DNA of 45,344 nucleotides from Tissierella_B sp964485455 (GTDB taxonomy: Bacteria > Bacillota > Clostridia > Tissierellales > Tissierellaceae), in contig CAZAJU010000003.1 in NCBI GenBank assembly GCA_964485455.1, positions 1 to 45,344 on the forward strand, given 5' to 3'. A program made the position numbers and the translations under genes. The notes below the pieces were generated by a model, which was given only the letters and a program-made list of their open reading frames with translations, was not told the origin of the DNA and searched no databases. Each line of letters opens with the position of its first letter. Within the stretch, counting starts at the first letter, position 1. Below, one piece after another: positions 16,249 to 23,453 of this stretch.

Positions 16249-17699
16249 TATAACACCGCCCTTTCATAGCCTAGTGCAGCCTTGATAATCTTTTCCTCCA
16301 TAAACCTATCCCCAGTAATTTGTAATCCTACTGGTAGTCCATCAACTTTACCCATTGGAAGGGAAATCGAACAAAGTCCAGCTATGTTTATTGGCACTGT
16401 ATAAAGGTCCGCCTTGTACATTTCTACAGGGTCCTTAATAATAGAATCAAATTCAAATGGAAGTATAGGAGATACTAAGGATAAAATTATATCATGATTT
16501 TCAAATGCTTTATCATAATCCTCTTTTATAAGGGTTCTAACCTTTAACGCCTTCTTATAATGCTCTTCGGCATATCCTGCACTTAAGGAATAAGTTCCAG
16601 TCATAATTCTTCTCTTTACCTCTTCACCAAAGCCTTCAGTTCTGGAATTAGTATAAAGCTCATTTATAGTTTCATATTTTTCCGATCTATGGCCATATCT
16701 GATACCATCAAATCTAGCTAAGTTTGAACTAACTTCAGATGTCATAATAATATAATATGTCTCAAGGGCATATTTTAAATGGGGAAGAGAAATATATTCT
16801 ATCTTCGCACCATTATCTTCAAATATCTTAACAGATTTTTCGAATAAATCTTGAATATCCTTATTTGATGATTTTAATTCCACATATTCCTTAGGAAGTG
16901 CCACCTTCATATCCTTGAGGAACCTTAAATCATTGGAATTATCCTTATCAATTAGGTAATCAGGAATTACCCTCTTCGAAGAAGTGGAATCCCTTCTATC
17001 GTAGCCCTTAACTGCATTTAGCATAAGTACTGCATCTCTTACATCACGACCAAAAGTACCTACCTGATCAAGGGTATTGGCCATTGGTACAACACCATAT
17101 CTTGATACCACCCCATAGGTAGGCTTAATCCCAACTACTCCACAGTAGCTTGCAGGCTGTCTAACTGAACCTCCTGTATCGGAACCCAATGCCAATGGAA
17201 CCTCATTAGCACCTACAGCAGCAGCAGAGCCACCTGAGGAACCTCCAGGAACAACATTATGATTAACAGGATTTCTGGTTTTACCAAAATATGATGTCTC
17301 AGTAGAGGCACCCATTGCAAATTCATCTAGGTTAGTCTTACCAATAACTATACCATCTTTTCTCTTTATATTTTCAATTACTGTAGCATCATAAGGAGGA
17401 ATGAAGTTTTCCAATATCCTGGATGCACATGTAGTTCTTAAATTCTTAGTTACTATGTTATCCTTAATACCTATAGGAAGCCCAGCTAGATCCTCCATTT
17501 TCTCTCCTCTAGCAATCTTTTCATCAATTCTGTCTGCTTCCTTTAAGGCGTTTTCCTTATTTAATGTTATAAATGCGTTGATTTGTGGTTCTTTTTCTTC
17601 TATTTTCTTTATATGTGCTTCTATAATTTCCCTACTGGAAAGCTCCTTGTTGAAGAGTTTATCCTTCATTTCCCATGCTTTTAGACTGGTTATATCCAC
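16248..17699 (-). CDS. gatA: Asp/Glu-tRNA amidotransferase subunit A
   Basis: This 483-residue amidase subunit releases ammonia from glutamine for GatB. The Ser-cisSer-Lys triad is visible: Lys in GLPIGIKDNIV (about 79), the glycine/serine-rich PGGSSGGSAAAVGA (about 150-163) with cis-Ser, and the nucleophile in GSDTGGSVRQPAS (about 171-183). The length is normal. It follows gatC by 12 bases and overlaps gatB. Confidence 0.98.
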   Translation of the reverse strand: MDITSLKAWEMKDKLFNKELSSREIIEAHIKKIEEKEPQINAFITLNKENALKEADRIDEKIARGEKMEDLAGLPIGIKDNIVTKNLRTTCASRILENFIPPYDATVIENIKRKDGIVIGKTNLDEFAMGASTETSYFGKTRNPVNHNVVPGGSSGGSAAAVGANEVPLALGSDTGGSVRQPASYCGVVGIKPTYGVVSRYGVVPMANTLDQVGTFGRDVRDAVLMLNAVKGYDRRDSTSSKRVIPDYLIDKDNSNDLRFLKDMKVALPKEYVELKSSNKDIQDLFEKSVKIFEDNGAKIEYISLPHLKYALETYYIIMTSEVSSNLARFDGIRYGHRSEKYETINELYTNSRTEGFGEEVKRRIMTGTYSLSAGYAEEHYKKALKVRTLIKEDYDKAFENHDIILSLVSPILPFEFDSIIKDPVEMYKADLYTVPINIAGLCSISLPMGKVDGLPVGLQITGDRFMEEKIIKAALGYERAVL

Positions 17700-17711
17700 T
17701 TAATCCACCCC

Positions 17712-17996
17712 TTATTCTACTACTCTTAAAATCTTAAAATATCCATATTGATGCTCTTTTGTATTTTGAAGTACCTCTTCTCGAGTAAGAACATCATCTC
17801 CTTCATAATCCTTTAGGACTTGAGTATCGTCATTTATTGAAAATGTTGGCTCAACATTATCCGTATTGACTTCTTTTATTGTATCTACGAAGTCGATTAC
17901 CTGTTGAAACTTCTCAGTAAATATATCCACTTCCTCCTCAGGAAAGCTAAGCATAGCTATTTCAGCTATATATAGCACATCATCTTTAGTAATCAT
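17712..17996 (-). CDS. gatC: Asp/Glu-tRNA amidotransferase subunit C
   Basis: This 94-residue GatC wraps around the A-B interface. It has the usual start ITKDDVLYIAEIAMLSFPEEE, the central FQQVIDFVDTIKEVNTDNVEP, and the C-terminal YFKILRVVE in place of the common F-x-VP-x-V-V/I-E ending. AGGAGG lies before the ATG. It is the first of gatC-gatA-gatB and follows ligA by 59 bases that include a short repeat. Confidence 0.95.
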   Translation of the reverse strand: MITKDDVLYIAEIAMLSFPEEEVDIFTEKFQQVIDFVDTIKEVNTDNVEPTFSINDDTQVLKDYEGDDVLTREEVLQNTKEHQYGYFKILRVVE

Positions 17997-18015
17997 ATAT
18001 AAACCTCCTCTATTT

Positions 18016-18080
18016 CAGTGAACAACTAACAACTAACAATGAACAGTGATTAGGGTCATTCCCTATAGTCATTGTTCACT
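18016..18080. repeat. Short repeat with inverted ends at the ligA-gatC junction
   Basis: AGTGAACAA at 18018-18026 is repeated inverted as TTGTTCACT at 18072-18080. Between them are direct AACTAAC/AACAATGAAC iterations. The element covers the last codons of ligA, so part of the ligase tail may derive from it. It resembles the AAC/TGAAC-rich intergenic repeats of clostridia. Confidence 0.5.
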
Positions 18081-20053
18081 ATTTTTTTTAGTCTTTCTTC
18101 ATCAATAATTTCTATTCCCAGCTCTACTGCTTTGTCGTATTTTGAGCCTGCGTCTTCGCCTACTATCACGTAGTCAGTTTTCTTGCTTACTGAGCCAGCT
18201 ACTTTGCCGCCCTTTCTTTCAACTATATCCTTGATTTCATTTCTTGACAACCCTTCAATTGTACCAGTTATAACAACGGTTTTACCAGTGAAAATAGACT
18301 CCTCTATCTTCAATTTCTCGAAGTGAGGATTGACACCTTCACTTAGAAGCTTGTCTATAGCTTCTAATATCCTTTCATCATTGAAAAATTCTAAAATACT
18401 ATTGGCTATAATATCTCCGATTTCTCCAACAGTTATCAACTCGTCATAAGTTGCTTTTTTTATATTATCTAAGGATTTAAAGTGATTTGCAAGGTCATTT
18501 GCTGTTTTTATACCAACATTTGATATCCCAAGGGCATATATAAAGGCCGCTAAAGTCACACTTTTACTTCTTTCAATGGCATCTATGAGATTTTGGCTCT
18601 TCTTGTCCTTAAATCCCTCAAGCTTTCTTAAATCTTCAAATTTTATCTCATAGATTTCAGATAAGTCTCTAATATTTAGCTCATCTAAAAGCCTTTCAGC
18701 AGTTTTTTCACTAAATCCTTCAATATTCATTGCATCACGACTTGCAAAGTGAACTAGCCTTGAAACTAGCTGAGGCTTACAAGATAGGGAGTTAGGGCAG
18801 AATATATGCACTCCGTTTTGAATAAGCTCGCTTTCACAATAAGGACAATGAGTCGGCTTTTCTATTAGGAAGGTTTCTTCATCTGTATCTAAAGATCCTA
18901 ATATCTCAGGAATAACATCATTGGACCTTCTGATTAAAACCCTTGAGTTAATTCTAACACCTTTTCGTTCAATATCATCATAATTATTTAAGGTTGCACG
19001 TTTTACCGTAACTCCACCAATATCAACAGGTTCTAAAAGTGCAGTAGGAGTAACCTTGGCACTTCTTCCAACATTCCATTCCACACTTAGTAGACGGGTA
19101 CTTACTTCCTCTGCCTCAAACTTATATGCAACAGCCCATCTTGGGAATTTATTTGTATATCCAAGTACTTCTCTAGTTCTTATATCATTTATTTTAATTA
19201 CCATTCCGTCTGTTAGTATATCCAGTTTATTTCTATCATTATTACTTTCAATTTCTTCTATTAAATCTTCCATGGAGTTAAAGCACTTAGCATAATCATA
19301 GACAGGAAACTTGTTCTTTTTTAGAAAATCCAGTATTTCCATATGAGTACTAAAGCTTAGCCCTTCCACATACCCTACGTTGTAAAAGAAGGCAATCAAT
19401 TTTCTTTTTTCTGTGACCCTCGGATCTAAATTTCTCAACGCTCCAGCTGCTGCATTTCTTGCATTCTTTAGAGGCTCGGTAGCGTCTTTGTTGTATTCCT
19501 CTAAGGAGGATAAAGGCATCAAACCCTCTCCTTGAATCTCTACAGTATTATTGAAATTCACCTTCATCGGAATGGACTTAATGGTCTTAAGCTGCTCTAA
19601 AATCCCCTCTCCAACGGAACCATTACCCCTTGAAGCACCTTGTACCAAGTTACCATCTCTATATGTTAAATTGACAGTCAAACCATCAAATTTATACTCT
19701 AAAACATATTCAGGATTCGGCAGTTGTTCCTCATTATTTCTATTATAATCCTCAATGGACTTTCTAACTCTATTATCCCAATTTATTAGCTCCTCGTAGC
19801 TTTGACACTTATCAAGACTCCAAAGCTTTGCAAGATGGGTGTGCTTTTCAAACTTCTCAAGCACGTTCCCTCCAACCCTCTGTGTGGGAGAATAGGGATA
19901 TATAATTCCAGTTTCCCTTTCAAGGTTCACTAGCTCATCATAAAGAGCATCATATTCCTTATCGCTGATTTTGGGAGAATCTAAGGTGTAATAGTTATAA
20001 TTCAGTTCGTCTATTAATTCAATTAGTTCGTTGATTCTTTCCTCTTTACTCAA
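18056..20053 (-). CDS. ligA: NAD-dependent DNA ligase
   Basis: This 665-residue LigA seals nicks using NAD+. Order of parts: NAD-binding Ia domain (YYTLDSPKISDKEYDALYDEL, with tyrosines for NMN); the adenylation domain with lysine 121 in EYKFDGLTVNL; the OB fold; a four-cysteine zinc finger (CPYCESELIQNGVHIFCP, about 405-422); helix-hairpin-helix repeats (about 440-560); and a C-terminal BRCT domain (about 588-660, GKTVVITGTIEGLSRNEIKD). The length is normal. It follows pcrA by ten bases and leads into gatCAB. Confidence 0.98.
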   Translation of the reverse strand: MSKEERINELIELIDELNYNYYTLDSPKISDKEYDALYDELVNLERETGIIYPYSPTQRVGGNVLEKFEKHTHLAKLWSLDKCQSYEELINWDNRVRKSIEDYNRNNEEQLPNPEYVLEYKFDGLTVNLTYRDGNLVQGASRGNGSVGEGILEQLKTIKSIPMKVNFNNTVEIQGEGLMPLSSLEEYNKDATEPLKNARNAAAGALRNLDPRVTEKRKLIAFFYNVGYVEGLSFSTHMEILDFLKKNKFPVYDYAKCFNSMEDLIEEIESNNDRNKLDILTDGMVIKINDIRTREVLGYTNKFPRWAVAYKFEAEEVSTRLLSVEWNVGRSAKVTPTALLEPVDIGGVTVKRATLNNYDDIERKGVRINSRVLIRRSNDVIPEILGSLDTDEETFLIEKPTHCPYCESELIQNGVHIFCPNSLSCKPQLVSRLVHFASRDAMNIEGFSEKTAERLLDELNIRDLSEIYEIKFEDLRKLEGFKDKKSQNLIDAIERSKSVTLAAFIYALGISNVGIKTANDLANHFKSLDNIKKATYDELITVGEIGDIIANSILEFFNDERILEAIDKLLSEGVNPHFEKLKIEESIFTGKTVVITGTIEGLSRNEIKDIVERKGGKVAGSVSKKTDYVIVGEDAGSKYDKAVELGIEIIDEERLKKIVNNDYRE

Positions 20054-20063
20054 AGCTTCCCTC

Positions 20064-22286
20064 CTAACCTACTACCTCTATTGGGGCAATGGACTCTACA
20101 AGTTTTTTAAGCCCTTCCTTATCGAAAGCAATGGTAATCTCTCTTTCTCCATCATCCCTCTTCTTAATCATAACTACAGTTCCAATTCCCCACTTCTTAT
20201 GCTTGATTTTGGTTCCAACTTCAAGTCCCAATTCTTCCTTATTTCTAACTATAGGCTTAGGTGTACTCAAATTAGGCTTGCTGTAATCCAGAACGTTTAT
20301 TAGTTTTTCTTCAGGCCTAACTTTTCTTGGAATTTCACTTTCCTGACTATAAGCTACCTTTTTAGGCGCAGTTCTCTCAATTGTATCCCCCATCTCATCA
20401 AGGAATCTTGAAGGCAAGGTATAGTTCGTATTCCCATAAATAGTTCGCCTCTTTGCATTTGTAATAAAAAGATGCTTTTCAGCTCTAGTTACTGCTACAT
20501 AACAAAGACGTCTTTCTTCCTCCATATCCTGGTCGTTTTCAAAGGATCTAGAAATTGGGAATAGTCCATCCTCCATACCTACAAGAAATACCACAGGAAA
20601 CTCCAGGCCCTTAGCACTGTGAACTGTCATTAGGGTAATCATATTATCTGTATCTTCTGTTTTATCCACATCAGACATAAGAGAAATAGTGGATAAAAAG
20701 TCCTCCATAGTTGCTCCTTCATTCTTTTCTTCAAAGGCTAAGGCAACTGATATAAAGTCCTGAATATTTTCGATTCTGGTCTTTGCCTCAATAGTTCCTT
20801 CCTTCTCAAGTTCAGCAATATAACCCGAGGTTTTAATAACCTCTTCTACGAATTCCTTAATCCCCATTATTTCCTTCATAGCCATAAATCTATTCATCAA
20901 TTCCACAAATGGCTTAATGCTACTTCTAGCTCTTCCTGTAAGGGCAGGTATTTCCTCCATTGATAGAATAGCCCCATATATGGAATCATTAGTCTCAATT
21001 GCATATTCCTCAATTTTTTCAATTGTAGAAGCACCAATTCCTCTCTTTGGAGTATTGATAATTCTTTTTAAGGAAACATTATCATTAGGATTTTGAACGA
21101 ATTTGATATATGCGATAATATCCTTAACTTCCTTACGGTCATAGAACTTTAGGCCCCCTACTATCTTATATGGAAGGTGCTCAGTCATAAAAGCTTCCTC
21201 AAAAGGTCTTGATTGAACATTGGTCCTGTAAAGAATGGCAAAATCAGATGGTCTATACCCTTTATCCATAAATTCTCGAATCTTCTTGGCTACAAAGAAG
21301 GCCTCCTCCTCTGAATAATCGCAGGATTCGTAAACTACAGTATCCCCTTCGGAGTTGTCAGTCCAAAGATTTTTATCCTTCCTCCCAAAGTTCTGCTTTA
21401 TCACACTATTTGCAACGTTTAATATACTCTGGGAAGACCTGTAGTTCTGTTCCAAAAGCACTACCTTTGCACCAGGAAAGTCCTTTTCAAAATCCAGGAT
21501 GTTAGATATATCTGCACCTCTCCAGGAGTATATTGATTGGTCGGAATCACCTACAACGCATATATTTCCATGATGCTTTGAAAGCATCTTTACAAATCTA
21601 TATTGAATCTTATTAGTATCTTGATATTCATCTACAAATATATATTTAAATCGCTTTTGATAGTAATCAAGTATATCCGGATTCTCTTCTAGTAGCTCAA
21701 CTGCTTTTATTAATAGGTCATCGAAGTCCAGGGCATTATTTCTTTTTAGCTTCTTTTGATAAAGTGCATAAATTTCACCAATATTTCTTTCCCTAAAATC
21801 CTGATAATTTAAATTAATAAATGTATCTGGGTTAACCCCTTCATCCTTAAACCCACTTATTCTTGCTATAACTGTATTTTCTTTATACATATCCTTATCT
21901 ACATTCAATTCCTTTATACATTCCTTGACTACGGTCTTTTGGTCATCCCTATCATAGATGGTAAAGCTTCTATCATAGCCAATCTTATCTATATCTCTTC
22001 TCAAAATGCGCACACAAATAGAGTGGAAGGTTCCCATCCACATATGATTCACATCTGTATTAAGTAGGTCACCTACTCTAGACTTCATCTCTGCAGCAGC
22101 CTTATTTGTAAAGGTTATGGCAAGAATATTGCCTGGATAAATATTTTTTTCCTCTATAAGGTAGGCTATCTTATGGGTCACTACCCTTGTTTTTCCACTG
22201 CCTGCCCCTGCCATAATAAGTAAAGGTCCTTCTGTATGAAGAACCGCTTCTCTCTGCCTACCATTAAGTCCTGCTAAAAAATCCAT
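20064..22286 (-). CDS. pcrA: ATP-dependent DNA helicase PcrA
   Basis: This 740-residue superfamily 1A 3'-5' helicase acts in repair and rolling-circle replication. The motifs are in order: Q motif LNGRQREAV; Walker A AGAGSGKTRV (about 32-41); TFTNKAA; FVDEYQDTN (motif II, about 218-226); VGDSDQSIYSWRGA (motif III); LEQNYRS (motif IV); LMTVHSAKGLEFPVVFLVG (motif V); and VAVTRAEKHLFI (motif VI). The C-terminus ends in a Tudor-like RNA polymerase-binding domain (LGLEVGTKIKHKKWGIGTVV). It is the head of the pcrA-ligA-gatCAB run. Confidence 0.98.
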   Translation of the reverse strand: MDFLAGLNGRQREAVLHTEGPLLIMAGAGSGKTRVVTHKIAYLIEEKNIYPGNILAITFTNKAAAEMKSRVGDLLNTDVNHMWMGTFHSICVRILRRDIDKIGYDRSFTIYDRDDQKTVVKECIKELNVDKDMYKENTVIARISGFKDEGVNPDTFINLNYQDFRERNIGEIYALYQKKLKRNNALDFDDLLIKAVELLEENPDILDYYQKRFKYIFVDEYQDTNKIQYRFVKMLSKHHGNICVVGDSDQSIYSWRGADISNILDFEKDFPGAKVVLLEQNYRSSQSILNVANSVIKQNFGRKDKNLWTDNSEGDTVVYESCDYSEEEAFFVAKKIREFMDKGYRPSDFAILYRTNVQSRPFEEAFMTEHLPYKIVGGLKFYDRKEVKDIIAYIKFVQNPNDNVSLKRIINTPKRGIGASTIEKIEEYAIETNDSIYGAILSMEEIPALTGRARSSIKPFVELMNRFMAMKEIMGIKEFVEEVIKTSGYIAELEKEGTIEAKTRIENIQDFISVALAFEEKNEGATMEDFLSTISLMSDVDKTEDTDNMITLMTVHSAKGLEFPVVFLVGMEDGLFPISRSFENDQDMEEERRLCYVAVTRAEKHLFITNAKRRTIYGNTNYTLPSRFLDEMGDTIERTAPKKVAYSQESEIPRKVRPEEKLINVLDYSKPNLSTPKPIVRNKEELGLEVGTKIKHKKWGIGTVVMIKKRDDGEREITIAFDKEGLKKLVESIAPIEVVG

Positions 22287-22510
22287 CTTTCCACCATCCT
22301 AAAATCTATAATACCAATAGTTTAATCACGTAATTACTTTATTCTAATTTAAGTATCAGAATAAATTCCATAGCAATTTCATAACACCAATGCAATAAGG
22401 CTAAATATATGATTTATCATTAACCTAATTATATAGTATTGTGGGTAGGATTTCCATAAAAATAGCTTATAAAGAAGCATTAGATGAAATTATTTTTATT
22501 TCAGATTAAC

Positions 22511-22551
22511 GAAAAGACCCACTGGCTGTAATGTTTCCAGTGGGTTTTTTA
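22511..22551. terminator. Bidirectional terminator after the seleno-peroxiredoxin gene
   Basis: ACCCACTGG (22517-22525) and CCAGTGGGT (22537-22545) form a perfect 9-bp stem. Plus-strand TTTTTT follows it, and on the minus strand it is followed by CTTTTCGTT. It is 20 bases past the stop of the selenoprotein gene. The 220 bases from here to pcrA hold no other gene that I can see. Confidence 0.85.
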
Positions 22552-22565
22552 ATAGGTTTTTATAC

Positions 22566-23009
22566 TTATATCTCTTTAATAAAATCCAAAACTTCTTTTG
22601 CATGCCCTTTTGCTTTTACATTTCTAAATTCTTTAATTAAATTGCCATCTTTATCAAATATGAATGAAGATCTTTCTACTCCTAAATACTCTTTGCCATA
22701 CATCTTTTTCAACTTCATAACCTCGAATAGATTATGCACTTCCTCTGTCTCATCACTAAGGAGTAAAAATGGAATATTATATTTGTCCCTAAATTTAGCA
22801 TGAGATTTCAAACTATCCCTACTTATTCCCAGTATGATGGTATCTAGTTTTTCAAATTCCTTCAGTAGCTCCACGAACTCTAGGGCTTCAGTTGTTCAAC
22901 CTGATGTATTATCTTTGGAATAGAAATAAAGTACAACATTTTTACCCTTAAAATCATTTAAAGATATATCCTTACCATCTGTTTCCTTTAATACAAAATC
23001 ATATTTCAA
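22566..23009 (-). CDS. Bcp/PrxQ-type peroxiredoxin with selenocysteine at the peroxidatic position
   Basis: Reading from TTG 23009 (GGAGGG just upstream), the frame is open for 147 residues except for one TGA at 22898-22896 (residue 38). The context is FYSKDNTSG-U-TTEALEF, exactly where Bcp peroxiredoxins have the catalytic Cys in PG-C-T-x-E. Homology continues on both sides (SRDSLKSHAKFRDKYNIPFLLLSDE; RSSFIFDKDGNLI), so this is recoding rather than a mutation. The usual second cysteine five residues on is absent (Ala/Leu instead), so an external thiol would be needed to recycle it. It lies 42 bases after a seleno-glutaredoxin gene. An unaware gene caller would report only the 102-residue C-terminal part. 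Confidence 0.93.
22867..22898 (-). promoter_or_regulatory. UGA(Sec) and predicted bacterial SECIS hairpin, peroxiredoxin gene
   Basis: Eight bases after the TGA, AGCCCTA (22887-22881) pairs with TGGAGCT (22873-22867) through one C-A mismatch, closing the seven-base loop GAGTTCG. The loop G-U falls 17-19 bases from the UGA, within the spacing known for SelB recognition. The fold was done by eye. Confidence 0.6.
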
Positions 23010-23051
23010 ATTTATCCCTCCAACATATGTTCTAAACTCATTGATAAGACA

Positions 23052-23390
23052 TTATGAGTTCGCTTCAAATACATTTTTACATTTGGAACAAGTGATTTTT
23101 ATTCTTCCTTTACCTTTAGGAATTCTATGTCTAGCTGAACATTTTGGACAACTTATAACTGAATAATCCAATAGTCCTTCTATTCTAGATGTATCTAATC
23201 CAACTACAACATCATTTCCAATAATAAATGCAGGTACTCCCTGGATTCCCCTCTTTATCATCTCATTTCTTGCAGCCATATCTTTATTGACATCTCTTTC
23301 TTCATATGAATAGCCTTTGTTTCGAAGATACTCCTTCGCTGTTTTACAATGTGGTCAAGTTGAAGTTGTAAACATAATTATATTTTTCAT
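23052..23390 (-). CDS. Glutaredoxin-like selenoprotein (UxxC) fused to a zinc ribbon
   Basis: This is a 112-residue frame from ATG 23390 (GGAGG eight bases before) with one TGA at 23357-23355 (residue 12). The context FTTSTUPHCKTAKEYL gives a U-P-H-C redox motif in place of the C-P-x-C of glutaredoxins. A cis-proline segment GVPAFIIGNDVVVGLD follows at about 54-69. From residue 80 a second module carries CPKC and CSKC pairs about 22 residues apart, a zinc-ribbon pattern. It lies 63 bases after the four-domain CoA-disulfide reductase-like gene and 42 before the seleno-peroxiredoxin gene. The three look like one redox operon. Confidence 0.93.
23323..23357 (-). promoter_or_regulatory. UGA(Sec) and predicted SECIS hairpin, glutaredoxin-zinc ribbon gene
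   Basis: Sixteen bases after the TGA, CGAAG (23338-23334) pairs perfectly with CTTCG (23327-23323) around the loop GAGTAT. The loop begins GAGU like the loops after the other two in-frame TGA codons in this window. Confidence 0.65.
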
Positions 23391-23453
23391 AAACAAAACC
23401 TCCATAAACAATAATCTATACTTGTGAAACAAAGAGAATCAAACCTAATGTTT

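Noticed and set aside
22566..23009. Nonsense mutation/pseudogene in the peroxiredoxin gene
   Set aside because: The single TGA is exactly at the catalytic Cys position, the rest is intact, a hairpin follows, and two further genes in the window show the same arrangement.
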